This document shows, in pieces, positions 49,673 to 58,218 of a stretch of 64,000 bases of DNA. Under the pieces are notes generated by a model that was not told the DNA's origin, did not search any database, and saw nothing but the letters and a program-made list of their open reading frames with translations. Within the stretch, counting starts at the first letter, position 1. Each line of letters starts with the position of its first letter. The translations under genes were made by a program, and so were the position numbers. Location: NCBI RefSeq assembly GCF_001047675.1, contig NZ_CP011975.1:1404073-1468072 (forward strand). Direction: 5' to 3'. Source of the DNA: Yersinia aleksiciae. Lineage in GTDB: Bacteria > Pseudomonadota > Gammaproteobacteria > Enterobacterales > Enterobacteriaceae.

Positions 49673-50608
49673 ATGGCCAACCCGTTGTATCACAAGCATA
49701 TCATCTCAATTAATGACTTATGTCGCGATGACCTGGAACTGGTGCTACGTACTGCCGCCAGCCTGAAGAACCATCCGCAACCTGAGCTGTTAAAACATAA
49801 AGTGATCGCCAGTTGCTTTTTCGAAGCTTCAACCCGCACCCGTCTGTCATTCGAAACCTCGATTCATCGTCTGGGCGCATCCGTGGTCGGTTTCTCTGAC
49901 AGCAGCAATACGTCGCTAGGCAAGAAAGGCGAGACACTGGCCGATACCGTGTCGGTGATCAGCACCTATGTGGATGCCATCGTCATGCGTCACCCACAGG
50001 AGGGCGCAGCCCGACTGGCGGCACAATTCTCCGGCAATGTACCGGTGGTCAATGCCGGTGACGGTGCAAACCAGCATCCAACGCAAACTTTGCTCGACTT
50101 ATTCACCATTCAGGAAACCCAAGGGCGACTGGATAACATCAATATCGCCATGGTCGGTGACCTGAAATATGGCCGTACCGTGCACTCCCTGACGCAAGCG
50201 CTGGCAAAATTCGACGGCAATCGCTTCTTCTTTATCGCCCCCGATGCGCTGGCAATGCCCGCCTATATCCTGCAAATGTTGGACGAAAAAGGGATCGAAT
50301 ATAGCCTGCACGAAAGCATCGAAGAAGTGGTCGCGGATCTGGATATTCTCTACATGACCCGCGTACAAAAAGAGCGCCTTGACCCGTCAGAATACGCCAA
50401 TGTCAAAGCACAATTTGTTCTACGCGCAGCGGATTTGAATGGCGCACGGGATAATCTCAAAGTGCTGCACCCACTGCCACGCATTGATGAAATCACCACC
50501 GATGTCGATAAAACGCCTTACGCCTACTATTTCCAACAGGCGGGGAATGGGATTTTTGCACGTCAGGCGCTGCTGGCACTGGTCTTAAACGCTGAATTGG
50601 CTCTTTGA
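49673..50608 (+). CDS. pyrB: Aspartate carbamoyltransferase catalytic subunit
   Basis: A 311-residue enzyme joining carbamoyl phosphate and aspartate, the committed step of pyrimidine synthesis. Carbamoyl-phosphate binding residues are in [17 protein letters not shown]; other active-site motifs are [18 protein letters not shown] and [11 protein letters not shown]. Expression is controlled by the pyrL attenuator. pyrI follows after 13 bases. Confidence 0.97.
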   Translation: MANPLYHKHIISINDLCRDDLELVLRTAASLKNHPQPELLKHKVIASCFFEASTRTRLSFETSIHRLGASVVGFSDSSNTSLGKKGETLADTVSVISTYVDAIVMRHPQEGAARLAAQFSGNVPVVNAGDGANQHPTQTLLDLFTIQETQGRLDNINIAMVGDLKYGRTVHSLTQALAKFDGNRFFFIAPDALAMPAYILQMLDEKGIEYSLHESIEEVVADLDILYMTRVQKERLDPSEYANVKAQFVLRAADLNGARDNLKVLHPLPRIDEITTDVDKTPYAYYFQQAGNGIFARQALLALVLNAELAL

Positions 50609-50621
50609 GGGAGAATTGAAC

Positions 50622-51095
50622 ATGACTCAGGATTACAAACTACAGGTTGAAGCGATTAAATGTGGCACCGTGATTGACCATATTCCGGCGCAAATCGGGT
50701 TCAAATTGCTATCGCTATTCAAACTGACGGCGACGGATCAGCGTATTACCATCGGCTTGAATTTGCCATCCAAACGCTCAGGGCGTAAGGACCTGATTAA
50801 AATAGAAAATACCTTTCTGACTGAGCAACAAGCCAACCAATTGGCGATGTATGCCCCAGACGCGACCGTCAACCGCATCGATAACTACGAAGTGGTGAAG
50901 AAACTCACCCTCAGCCTGCCAGAGCAGATCGACGGCGTTCTCACCTGCCCGAACAGTAACTGCATCAGCCACAATGAGCCAGTCGACTCCAGCTTCAAAG
51001 TGAAGGCCAAATTGGGCGAGATCCACCTGAAGTGCCAATATTGCGAGAAAGAGTTCGATCATCAAGTGGTGCTGCAAGCGGATGAAGTGTTGTAA
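50622..51095 (+). CDS. pyrI: Aspartate carbamoyltransferase regulatory subunit
   Basis: A 157-residue subunit that binds CTP/ATP and gives allosteric control to PyrB. The nucleotide-binding N-terminal domain contains [19 protein letters not shown]; the zinc domain has its four Cys in CPNSNC and CQYC near residues 107-140. ATG 50622 is preceded by GAGGGAG; a TTG two codons upstream is not needed. Confidence 0.96.
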   Translation: MTQDYKLQVEAIKCGTVIDHIPAQIGFKLLSLFKLTATDQRITIGLNLPSKRSGRKDLIKIENTFLTEQQANQLAMYAPDATVNRIDNYEVVKKLTLSLPEQIDGVLTCPNSNCISHNEPVDSSFKVKAKLGEIHLKCQYCEKEFDHQVVLQADEVL

Positions 51096-51196
51096 ATGGA
51101 TGGCAAGCTGTAAGCAAATTAACACGGTGACCCGTAGCAAACTTAGTGCGTGCGGGTTGCCGTTATTCATCCCAGCTTTATAATAGTAGCGATAAT

Positions 51197-51257
51197 TATA
51201 CCCGATAGATTTCATGATGCAGCCAACACACCTGCCACTTGAAAGATAGCGGGTATA
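51197..51257. repeat. Mini-ERIC palindrome between pyrI and ridA
   Basis: A 61-base palindrome TATACCC...GGGTATA with arms AGATTTCA / TTGAAAGAT-like and TGCAG / CTGC. It ends 33 bases before ridA. Confidence 0.65.
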
Positions 51258-51289
51258 TCTTTTCTGCATCACGTAAACCAGGAGTCACC

Positions 51290-51676
51290 ATGTCACGCAT
51301 TATCAGCACTGAACTTGCCCCTGCCGCCATTGGCCCTTATGTCCAAGGTGTTGATTTGGGCAGCATGATCTTCACTTCCGGCCAGATCCCGGTTGACCCT
51401 AAAACCGGTCTGGTGGCTGATGATGTTTCAGCTCAGGCACGTCAGTCACTGGAAAATGTGAAAGCTATCGTCGAAGCGGCTGGCCTGAAAGTGGCCGATA
51501 TCGTGAAAACCACGGTATTCGTGAAAGATTTGAATGATTTCAGTACAGTTAACGCCACTTACGAAACCTTCTTCAATGAGCACAATGCACCCTTCCCGGC
51601 GCGTTCATGTGTTGAAGTCGCCCGTCTGCCAAAAGATGTCAAAATCGAAATCGAAGCTATCGCGGTACGTCGTTAA
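51290..51676 (+). CDS. ridA: Reactive enamine/imine deaminase RidA
   Basis: A 128-residue YjgF/UK114 protein that hydrolyses reactive enamines from serine and threonine dehydratases. Conserved residues are in GPYVQGVDLGSMIFTSGQIP and FPARSCVEVARLPKDVKIEI, including the Arg that binds the substrate carboxylate. GGAG precedes the ATG. It follows pyrBI as in E. coli and is closed by a terminator. Confidence 0.96.
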   Translation: MSRIISTELAPAAIGPYVQGVDLGSMIFTSGQIPVDPKTGLVADDVSAQARQSLENVKAIVEAAGLKVADIVKTTVFVKDLNDFSTVNATYETFFNEHNAPFPARSCVEVARLPKDVKIEIEAIAVRR

Positions 51677-51694
51677 TTCTGATGTCATTGCGCC

Positions 51695-51722
51695 CACGGC
51701 TGGTGATCGCCAGCCGTGTTTT
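51695..51722 (+). terminator. Terminator after ridA
   Basis: CACGGCTGG / CCAGCCGTG with a 6-base loop and four T. Confidence 0.75.
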
Positions 51723-51890
51723 ACTGCTCCTCCATGAATACTTCCACCCTCTTTTCTCTGTGCTCCATTGCAGATCATCATGCTCAGATGTGGCAATTTT
51801 CTGCCCATAAATAAAGCAGCAGGCTCACTTATTGCCCCCTAATAGTGCTGAAATCGCGCTAATCCCCCTTATTTTGCCTGTTTTACGAGC

Positions 51891-51906
51891 TGGCACAGTT
51901 TATGCC
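51891..51906 (+). promoter_or_regulatory. Sigma-54-type (-24/-12) promoter of the Anbu operon
   Basis: TGGCACAGTTTATGC has TGGCAC and TGC at exactly the spacing of the sigma-54 consensus TGGCACG-N4-TTGC; only the first T of TTGC is replaced. Predicted start about 51917, 28 bases before the first gene. An imperfect palindrome TAGTGC/GCGCTA near 51844-51862 could be an activator site. Confidence 0.6.
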
Positions 51907-51944
51907 TGATCCTGACTACAGCCTGTTCTGTTAGCGAGGTGATA

Positions 51945-53381
51945 ATGCTGAACATCGACCTTTCCGCATCACGATTTTTCGATGAAATGTTACTGGCGCA
52001 GGGACAACACCGAAGCCATTACGACGCCTACTGGCAATGGTTACAACAGGCCGATCAGCTGACAATTGCGCGTAAGCGTGAAGAAGCTGCACTGCTGTTT
52101 CACCGGGTGGGCATTACCTTCAATGTGTATGGTGATGATGATGGTGCGGAGCGCTTAATCCCGTTCGATAGCGTGCCACGTATTATTCCCGCCAGTGAAT
52201 GGCAGATGTTGGACCGTGGCATTCGTCAACGTGTTCAAGCGCTGAATGCGTTTCTGCATGATATTTACCACGATCAACACATCCTAAAAGCAGGGATTAT
52301 TCCGGCTGAACAAGTGTTAGCCAATGACCAATATCAGCCCTGTATGCAAGGGGTAAACCTACATCGCGACACCTACGCACACATCATTGGCGTGGATATG
52401 GTGCGTAACAGCGATGGCCTCTATTATGTGTTGGAGGATAACCTGCGCACCCCGTCCGGCGTCTCCTATATGCTGGAAAACCGCAAAATGATGATGCGGC
52501 TCTACCCGGAACTGTTTGCGCAGCAACGTATTGCTCCGGTTGAGCGCTACCCTTCCCATCTATTGCAAACCCTGCGCGAAAGCACGCCCGTTAACGATCC
52601 TACCGTGGTGGTACTGACCCCAGGTCGCTTTAACAGCGCCTATTTTGAGCACAGTTTTCTGGCGCAACAGATGGGGGTCGAGCTGGTTGAAAGCGCGGAT
52701 CTGTTTGTCAAAGAGGGGGCGGTCTTTATGCGCACCACCGCCGGCCCTTGCAAGATAGATGTGATCTATCGGCGAGTGGATGATGCCTTCCTCGATCCAC
52801 TGGCTTTCCGCCCTGACTCGATGTTAGGTATCCCCGGACTGCTGTCAGTCTATCGGGCTGGTGGGGTGGTATTGGCTAACGCAATTGGTACTGGCGTTGC
52901 AGATGATAAATCTATCTATCCCTATGTACCGGACATGATTCGTTTTTACCTCACCGAAGATCCTATTCTGGCGAATGTCCCCACCTGGCAATGCCGCCAA
53001 CCTACTGATTTATCTTATGTGTTGGCTAATCTGGATCAAATGGTGGTGAAAGAGGTACATGGTGCGGGGGGCTATGGCATGTTGATCGGTCCCGCCGCCA
53101 CACAAGCGGAGATTGCCCAATTCCGCCAATTGCTACTGGCGCGGCCACAAAACTACATCGCACAAGAGACCCTCGCGCTCTCGACCTGCCCGACCTTTGT
53201 GAACAACGGCCTGGCCCCGCGCCACATTGATTTGCGCCCTTTTGCCCTGTCTGGCGCGGAAATTCGTTTGGTACCCGGCGGTCTAACCCGCGTGGCTCTG
53301 GCGGATGGCTCACTGGTGGTTAACTCCTCGCAAGGCGGCGGCACCAAAGACACTTGGGTATTGGAGGATGATGCATGCTAA
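51945..53381 (+). CDS. Circularly permuted ATP-grasp protein of the Anbu operon
   Basis: A 478-residue protein of the DUF404/DUF407 circularly permuted ATP-grasp family, predicted amide-bond-forming ligases (amidoligases). Recognisable blocks are GVDMVRNSDGLYYVLEDNLR, RTPSGVSYMLENRKMM, VVKEVHGAGGYGMLIGP and RHIDLRPFALSGAEIRLVPG. ATG at 51945 has AGGTGA just upstream; GTG 51939 is an alternative. It overlaps the next gene by 7 bases. Its family is repeatedly found beside alpha-E, transglutaminase and Anbu genes, but no substrate is known. Confidence 0.9.
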   Translation: MLNIDLSASRFFDEMLLAQGQHRSHYDAYWQWLQQADQLTIARKREEAALLFHRVGITFNVYGDDDGAERLIPFDSVPRIIPASEWQMLDRGIRQRVQALNAFLHDIYHDQHILKAGIIPAEQVLANDQYQPCMQGVNLHRDTYAHIIGVDMVRNSDGLYYVLEDNLRTPSGVSYMLENRKMMMRLYPELFAQQRIAPVERYPSHLLQTLRESTPVNDPTVVVLTPGRFNSAYFEHSFLAQQMGVELVESADLFVKEGAVFMRTTAGPCKIDVIYRRVDDAFLDPLAFRPDSMLGIPGLLSVYRAGGVVLANAIGTGVADDKSIYPYVPDMIRFYLTEDPILANVPTWQCRQPTDLSYVLANLDQMVVKEVHGAGGYGMLIGPAATQAEIAQFRQLLLARPQNYIAQETLALSTCPTFVNNGLAPRHIDLRPFALSGAEIRLVPGGLTRVALADGSLVVNSSQGGGTKDTWVLEDDAC

Positions 53382-54304
53382 GCCGAACAGCCAGCGAGCT
53401 TTATTGGATGGCCCGTTATCTTGAGCGGGCAGAAAACATCACGCGGGTACTGGATGTCACCAATCGACTATCGATGATGCCCACCAGCACCCGCGTGAAT
53501 TTTGATTTACTGGTGCCTCTCAGTTTAAGCAACACCCAAGCCTTGTTTGCCGAACACTATCCGCAGGTCTCCATGACCCACCTGCTGAATTTCTTCGTAC
53601 TCGACAGCAATAACCCCAGCAGTATTTTTAGCTGTTTACAGATGGCTTGGAACAATGCCCATGCAGTACGCGGTAGCTTGTCGTCCGAGGTATGGGAAAG
53701 CATCAACGCCACTTGGATTGAGATGAAACAGCTGCGGCGACAGGGGATCAGCGCCGCCGGTATCGATGCCTTTTTTGACTGGGTTAAGGAGCGCTCACAT
53801 CTCTTTCGTGGCGCGGTTTACGGCACCTTGCTGCGCAGCGATGCGCTCTATTTTATTCGTCTGGGCACCTTGATTGAGCGGGCTGACAGCACCGCACGTC
53901 TGTTGGATGTGAAAAACCAATTACTGGATAACGACGATGACCCGGTGCGCGAATACTACCGAATGGACACCTTGCTGCGGGCCGTCAGTGCGCGTGAGGC
54001 ATACCACAGCCTGTACAAACAGCAACTTAGCCGCGAGGCGATTGCGGAACTATTGATTCTACGCAACGAGATCCCACGCTCCCTGCTGGCCTGCATCAAC
54101 GACATGGAGCAGCAGTTGGAATTGATTGGCGGCAATCGCAGTAATCAGCCACGGCGGTTGGTCAGTATCTTGCTTGCCGAGCTGCGTTTTAGCAGCATTA
54201 ACGATGTGATGGCTGATGGCCTGCACATCTATCTGATGGATTTTTTAGGCAAGATCAATGCGATCGCTGACAGCATTCGTCAAACCTATCTGGAGGTCCA
54301 ATGA
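53375..54304 (+). CDS. Alpha-E domain protein (DUF403)
   Basis: A 309-residue all-helical protein of the alpha-E family. It starts with the family signature LSRTASELYWMARYLERAEN and contains LRSDALYFIRLGTLIERADS near the middle and IADSIRQTYLEVQ at the end. The fold is thought to pair with the circularly permuted ATP-grasp proteins; the two occur as neighbours or fused. It overlaps the ATP-grasp gene by 7 bases and the transglutaminase gene by 4, so all are co-translated. Confidence 0.9.
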   Translation: MLSRTASELYWMARYLERAENITRVLDVTNRLSMMPTSTRVNFDLLVPLSLSNTQALFAEHYPQVSMTHLLNFFVLDSNNPSSIFSCLQMAWNNAHAVRGSLSSEVWESINATWIEMKQLRRQGISAAGIDAFFDWVKERSHLFRGAVYGTLLRSDALYFIRLGTLIERADSTARLLDVKNQLLDNDDDPVREYYRMDTLLRAVSAREAYHSLYKQQLSREAIAELLILRNEIPRSLLACINDMEQQLELIGGNRSNQPRRLVSILLAELRFSSINDVMADGLHIYLMDFLGKINAIADSIRQTYLEVQ

Positions 54305-55122
54305 GACTGAATGTCGATCACAGTACCCATTACACCTATGCACAGCAAGTGCAGCACAGCACGCAATATCTGCGCCTGACACCACAAGATTCTGCCCACC
54401 AGCGGATTTTATCCTGGCAACTGACCTTGCCGGAAGAGGCCATCTGCACCACTGATGCCTTTGGCAATGTGCTGCACGTGCTGACACTGGATAAACCCCA
54501 TCAAGCCATCACCATTCAGGCTCAGGGTGTGGTGGAGATTGAAGATAACGTGGAGGATGACAGTGGCGACCATCTCTCCCCACTGGTGTTTCTGCGCCAC
54601 AGCCCACTCACTCAGCCGGACACCGCCATCCGCCAATTTGCTTCAGGTTATTGTCAGGGCGCGCCCCATGCAGATGCGCAATTGGATTGTCTAACACTGA
54701 TGATGGGCGAGCTGCTGGCAAAAATGCCCTACAGCCCCGGCACCACGACGGTCCAAGACAGTGCAGCCCAGGCTTTTGCCGCCGAGCAAGGGGTATGTCA
54801 GGATCACACTCACGTCTTTCTTGCCTGTTGCCGAAGTTTAAATATTCCGGCACGCTATGTAAGCGGCTATCTTTATACAGAATCCTCCAGTCATGTCGCG
54901 ACCCATGCGTGGGCAGAAGTGTGGCTGGGTGGGCATTGGCAGAGCTTTGACGTCACCAATAACACCTGCAAACCGAATCAGCATTTGAAACTGGCGGTGG
55001 GCATAGACTATCTGGATGCCTGCCCAGTGCGCGGTATTCGCCGAGGCGGTGGCTATGAAGATATGCAAACCATTGCTGCTGTGCATATGTTATCGACCCC
55101 ACGACGTGATTTGTCGCAATAA
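54301..55122 (+). CDS. Transglutaminase-like protein of the Anbu operon
   Basis: A 273-residue protein with an N-terminal beta domain (about 1-80, RLNVDHSTHYTYAQQVQHST) and a transglutaminase/peptidase core. The catalytic Cys is in EQGVCQDHTHVFLACCRSL, His in VATHAWAEVWLGGHW and Asp in QSFDVTNN. It is presumably a cytoplasmic cysteine peptidase or amidase, since no signal peptide is seen. Fourteen bases separate it from the Anbu gene. Confidence 0.9.
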   Translation: MRLNVDHSTHYTYAQQVQHSTQYLRLTPQDSAHQRILSWQLTLPEEAICTTDAFGNVLHVLTLDKPHQAITIQAQGVVEIEDNVEDDSGDHLSPLVFLRHSPLTQPDTAIRQFASGYCQGAPHADAQLDCLTLMMGELLAKMPYSPGTTTVQDSAAQAFAAEQGVCQDHTHVFLACCRSLNIPARYVSGYLYTESSSHVATHAWAEVWLGGHWQSFDVTNNTCKPNQHLKLAVGIDYLDACPVRGIRRGGGYEDMQTIAAVHMLSTPRRDLSQ

Positions 55123-55136
55123 AAGGACTCATTTTT

Positions 55137-55871
55137 ATGACCTACTGTGTGGCCATGCGGCTGTCGTCCGGGTTAGTGTTTGCTTCCGATTCCCGAACCA
55201 ATGCCGGAGTGGATCATATTTCCACTTTTCGTAAATTGCATCTGTTCCAGCAAGAGGGCGAACGAACGCTGGTGGTGCAAAGTGCGGGCAATCTAGCGAC
55301 CACACAGAGCATTGTCAGTTTACTGCAACGCCGCTGTTTGGACCCCGAACAAACCAACCTGATGAATGTCGGTTCAATGTACGAAGCTGCCACCCTGTTG
55401 GGTGAAACGGTGCGCGAGGTGATCAACCGGGACAGCGGCGCGCAGCAAAACAGTGGCGGTACAGATTTCAACTGTAACCTGTTGTTAGGTGGGCAGATTA
55501 AAGGCGAAGGGCTACGGCTGTTCCACATCTATCCGCAGGGTAATTTTATTGAAGCCACCCAGGACACGCCCTATTTTCAGATTGGCGAGAGTAAATATGG
55601 TAAGCCCATTATTGATCGTGTGTTGAGTTACGATACCGCGCTGGATCAGGCGATGCAGTGTGCATTAATTTCGATGGACTCGACTTTGCGCAGTAATTTG
55701 TCAGTGGGCTTGCCGCTGGATGTGATGATCTACCCCCTCGACAGTTTCAGCACCGAGCAGCAGTATCGAATCACCGAGGATCACCCCTATTTTATGATGA
55801 TCCGTAAGGGGTGGGGCGAGGGGTTAGTGAGTATTTTTGCGCAGTTACCGGTGCTGAGGTTAGCGCCATGA
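55137..55871 (+). CDS. anbu: Anbu, proteasome beta-type Ntn peptidase
   Basis: A 244-residue member of the Anbu (ancestral beta subunit) family of Ntn hydrolases. Removal of Met exposes the nucleophile Thr (TYCVAMRLSSGLVFASDSRT); Asp17 (in SDSR) and Lys32 (in TFRKLHLF) of the mature chain complete a proteasome-like active site. Further conserved blocks are NLATTQSI, ESKYGKPIIDRVL and LDVMIYPLDS. Anbu forms open helical or lock-washer assemblies rather than closed rings and lacks HslU or another recognised unfoldase here. Protease substrates are unknown. Last gene of the operon; its stop lies 2 bases before the terminal-repeat element. Confidence 0.92.
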   Translation: MTYCVAMRLSSGLVFASDSRTNAGVDHISTFRKLHLFQQEGERTLVVQSAGNLATTQSIVSLLQRRCLDPEQTNLMNVGSMYEAATLLGETVREVINRDSGAQQNSGGTDFNCNLLLGGQIKGEGLRLFHIYPQGNFIEATQDTPYFQIGESKYGKPIIDRVLSYDTALDQAMQCALISMDSTLRSNLSVGLPLDVMIYPLDSFSTEQQYRITEDHPYFMMIRKGWGEGLVSIFAQLPVLRLAP

Positions 55872-55872
55872 T

Positions 55873-56461
55873 GGATCAGATCAAGTTTCGGTTGATAGAC
55901 GTTCAGGTTATCGGTTCGGTTGACATGAGAGCAGCGTTCACTTGACCTCCAGCGCCTCAACCGCCAAAGGGGCCATAAGCGTGGCCCCTTGTGGAATCCC
56001 GCGCTTCGCACGTATCGCTTGCCCACTTCGTGGGTTCCCTCAATCATCGTTTCGGCTGACGGACCGGGCCGATTCACTCCTGTTCAAGCGGCCCTCGCTC
56101 GGCATCCATGCCTCGCGTCCTACCTCCACTCTTCACTCGGCAGCTCAAATGTGCTTTTAACATCAAAATCTAAAAATGGGTTTGGTTTTGAATTGGTTTT
56201 TGACCTTGAGCGCAGTCAGGAATATTGCCGACAAAGATTGCAGGCCGAATGAGCCGCATGGACGCGGCGAAAGGGGCTGTCGAGCTGGGAGCGAGTCAGC
56301 CCCGGTTCGAACAGCCGGCAAGCTGCCGGAGGGCACTGCGACAGCAGTAATATTTCGCGCAAGCCGCAGGTGCAGGAGGGCCGGTCTGCCCTCCTGCTCG
56401 GTTGAGGCCGCGAAGGTAAGGTAATCACTGAACGAATATCAACCGAAACTTAATCCGATCC
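55873..56461. mobile_element. Non-coding element with 34-base terminal inverted repeats
   Basis: The left end (55873-55906, starting GGATCAGATCAAGTTTCGG) and the reverse complement of the right end (56428-56461, starting GGATCGGATTAAGTTTCGG) match at 30 of 34 positions. The 589-base interior has no supported gene but many strong hairpins: GGGGCC/GGCCCC near 55960, CCCAC/GTGGG near 56025, GGCAT/ATGCC near 56105, GGGGCTG/CAGCCCC (56273-56303) and GCAGGAGGGC/GCCCTCCTGC (56372-56397). It fills exactly the gap between the convergent anbu and treC genes. It could be a MITE-like mobile element or a long RNA-forming repeat. Confidence 0.65.
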
Positions 56462-56474
56462 CCATTAGATCCCA

Positions 56475-58136
56475 TTAATCCCTAACCCAATAAACCCCCT
56501 CATACCCCCGCAATACACTCTCCTGCGGCTGGAAAGCGCTTTCACCATAGCTGCTCATCAATAACTGCCAGTTGCCATCCAGCGCGATCCCCTCTGGCTG
56601 CCATGCCTGCGGTTCACCACTCAGGTTCGCTACCACCAACAACTGCTTCCCCTGCCAACTGCGCAAATAACACCATAAATCAGGGTGCTGCGGGCAGAGA
56701 TCCTGATAATCGCCAAAGGTGAACACATCATGTTGCTTACGTAGGGCGATTAAATATTGGTAGGCATAAAATACCGAATCAGCATCTGCCAGTGCAGCAT
56801 CGACATTGATATCAGCATAGTTACTGCAAGGTTCAATCCATGGTGTGCCTTGGCTGAATCCCGCATTGCGGCTGCGATCCCACTGCATCGGCGTGCGGCC
56901 ATTATCGCGGGATTTCGCCGCCAGAATCGCCAATAACGTATCCGGATCGCGCCCTTTGGCACTCAACTCAGCAAACATATTCAGGCTTTCTACATCACGA
57001 TATTGGCTGATGGCACTGAAATTAGGATTGGTCATCCCAATCTCTTCACCCTGATAGATATAGGGGGTGCCCTGCATACCATGCAGCACCATCGCCAGCA
57101 TCTTGGCCGCAGGCAGGCGCAATGCCCCTTCATCACCAAAGCGCGACACAATGCGCGGCTGGTCGTGATTACACCAGAACAACGCATTCCACGCACGGTT
57201 ATGCATCCCCTGCTGCCACTGGTTAAAAATCTGCTTTAGCTCGACCCGATCCGGTGGCATTAGCGACCACTTCTCGCCATTGAGATAATCGACTTTCAGA
57301 TGATGGAAATTAAAGGTCATCGACAGCTCATCACCCCCTAATGCGGCATAACGCTGGCAATGTTCAAGGCGGGTGGAGGACATCTCGCCCACCGTCATCA
57401 GGCCGCGTGGTTGAAACACATCGCGGCTCATCTCTTGCAAAAATTCGTGGATACGGGGGCCATCGGTATAGAAACGGCGGCCATCGCCCTCAAAATCATC
57501 AGGGAAGTCCTGCTGTTTGGAAACCAGATTGATCACATCCAGCCGCAAGCCATCAACACCCATATCCGCCCAGAACTCGCACACTTTTTTCAGCTCATCA
57601 CGTACCGGCTGATGTTCCCAGTTCAAATCTGCCTGCTCGGTGGCGAATAAATGCAGGTAATATTGGCCACTGGCGGCGTGCCATTGCCAGGCGTTGCCGC
57701 CAAATTTCGAGCGCCAGTTATTTGGCAAGTTATCGCCCTCACCATCGCGCCAGATGTAGAACTGGCGATAAGGGCTGCTGCGGTCTTGCGAGGCTTTAAA
57801 CCAGGCGTGCTCGGTGGAGGTGTGGTTGAACACCATATCCATCACAATGCGAATTCCGCGCTGATGGGCTTGCGCCACCAGATTTTTGAAGTCGTCCAGT
57901 GTGCCGTAAGCCGGGTCGATGGCGCAGTAATCCGCGACGTCATAGCCATTATCCACTTGCGGCGAGACATACACGGGCGTCAGCCAAATGGCATCAATAC
58001 CCAGTTTTTGCAGATAATCCAAACGTTGCGTCACCCCCGCCAGATCACCAAAACCATTACCGGTGCTGTCCTGAAAACTCTTCGGGTAAATCTGATAAAT
58101 GACGCCGTTTTGCCACCAAGGGATAGGATTATTCAT
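56475..58136 (-). CDS. treC: Trehalose-6-phosphate hydrolase
   Basis: A 553-residue GH13 enzyme that splits imported trehalose 6-phosphate into glucose and glucose 6-phosphate. Family blocks: WWQNGVIYQIYPKSFQDSTG at the start, IVMDMVFNHTSTEH, nucleophile Asp in GLRLDVINLVSK, acid Glu in MTVGEMSSTR and Asp in CNHDQPRIVS. It lies downstream of treB with an intercistronic hairpin between them. Its stop is 13 bases from the terminal-repeat element. Confidence 0.96.
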   Translation of the reverse strand: MNNPIPWWQNGVIYQIYPKSFQDSTGNGFGDLAGVTQRLDYLQKLGIDAIWLTPVYVSPQVDNGYDVADYCAIDPAYGTLDDFKNLVAQAHQRGIRIVMDMVFNHTSTEHAWFKASQDRSSPYRQFYIWRDGEGDNLPNNWRSKFGGNAWQWHAASGQYYLHLFATEQADLNWEHQPVRDELKKVCEFWADMGVDGLRLDVINLVSKQQDFPDDFEGDGRRFYTDGPRIHEFLQEMSRDVFQPRGLMTVGEMSSTRLEHCQRYAALGGDELSMTFNFHHLKVDYLNGEKWSLMPPDRVELKQIFNQWQQGMHNRAWNALFWCNHDQPRIVSRFGDEGALRLPAAKMLAMVLHGMQGTPYIYQGEEIGMTNPNFSAISQYRDVESLNMFAELSAKGRDPDTLLAILAAKSRDNGRTPMQWDRSRNAGFSQGTPWIEPCSNYADINVDAALADADSVFYAYQYLIALRKQHDVFTFGDYQDLCPQHPDLWCYLRSWQGKQLLVVANLSGEPQAWQPEGIALDGNWQLLMSSYGESAFQPQESVLRGYEGVYWVRD

Positions 58137-58180
58137 AGCAGACTCTTTATTCGTAGAAAAACAGAAAAATGGAAAAAACG

Positions 58181-58210
58181 ACGCCGCCAGCGGATCACCA
58201 CCCGCGGCGT
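58181..58210 (-). terminator. Intercistronic hairpin between treB and treC
   Basis: On the minus strand ACGCCGC / GCGGCGT with a 16-base loop, followed by CGTTTTTT. It resembles a leaky terminator that would lower treC expression relative to treB. Confidence 0.55.
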
Positions 58211-58218
58211 TTCATGAC

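Noticed and set aside
55942..56428. Several 70-96 codon open frames in the anbu-treC gap
   Set aside because: They are Cys/Arg/Pro-rich, overlap each other on both strands, and follow the hairpins of the terminal-repeat element; no start signals.
57651..58217. A 188-codon open frame on the plus strand
   Set aside because: Antisense to treC, whose catalytic motifs are intact; no ribosome binding site or recognisable protein.
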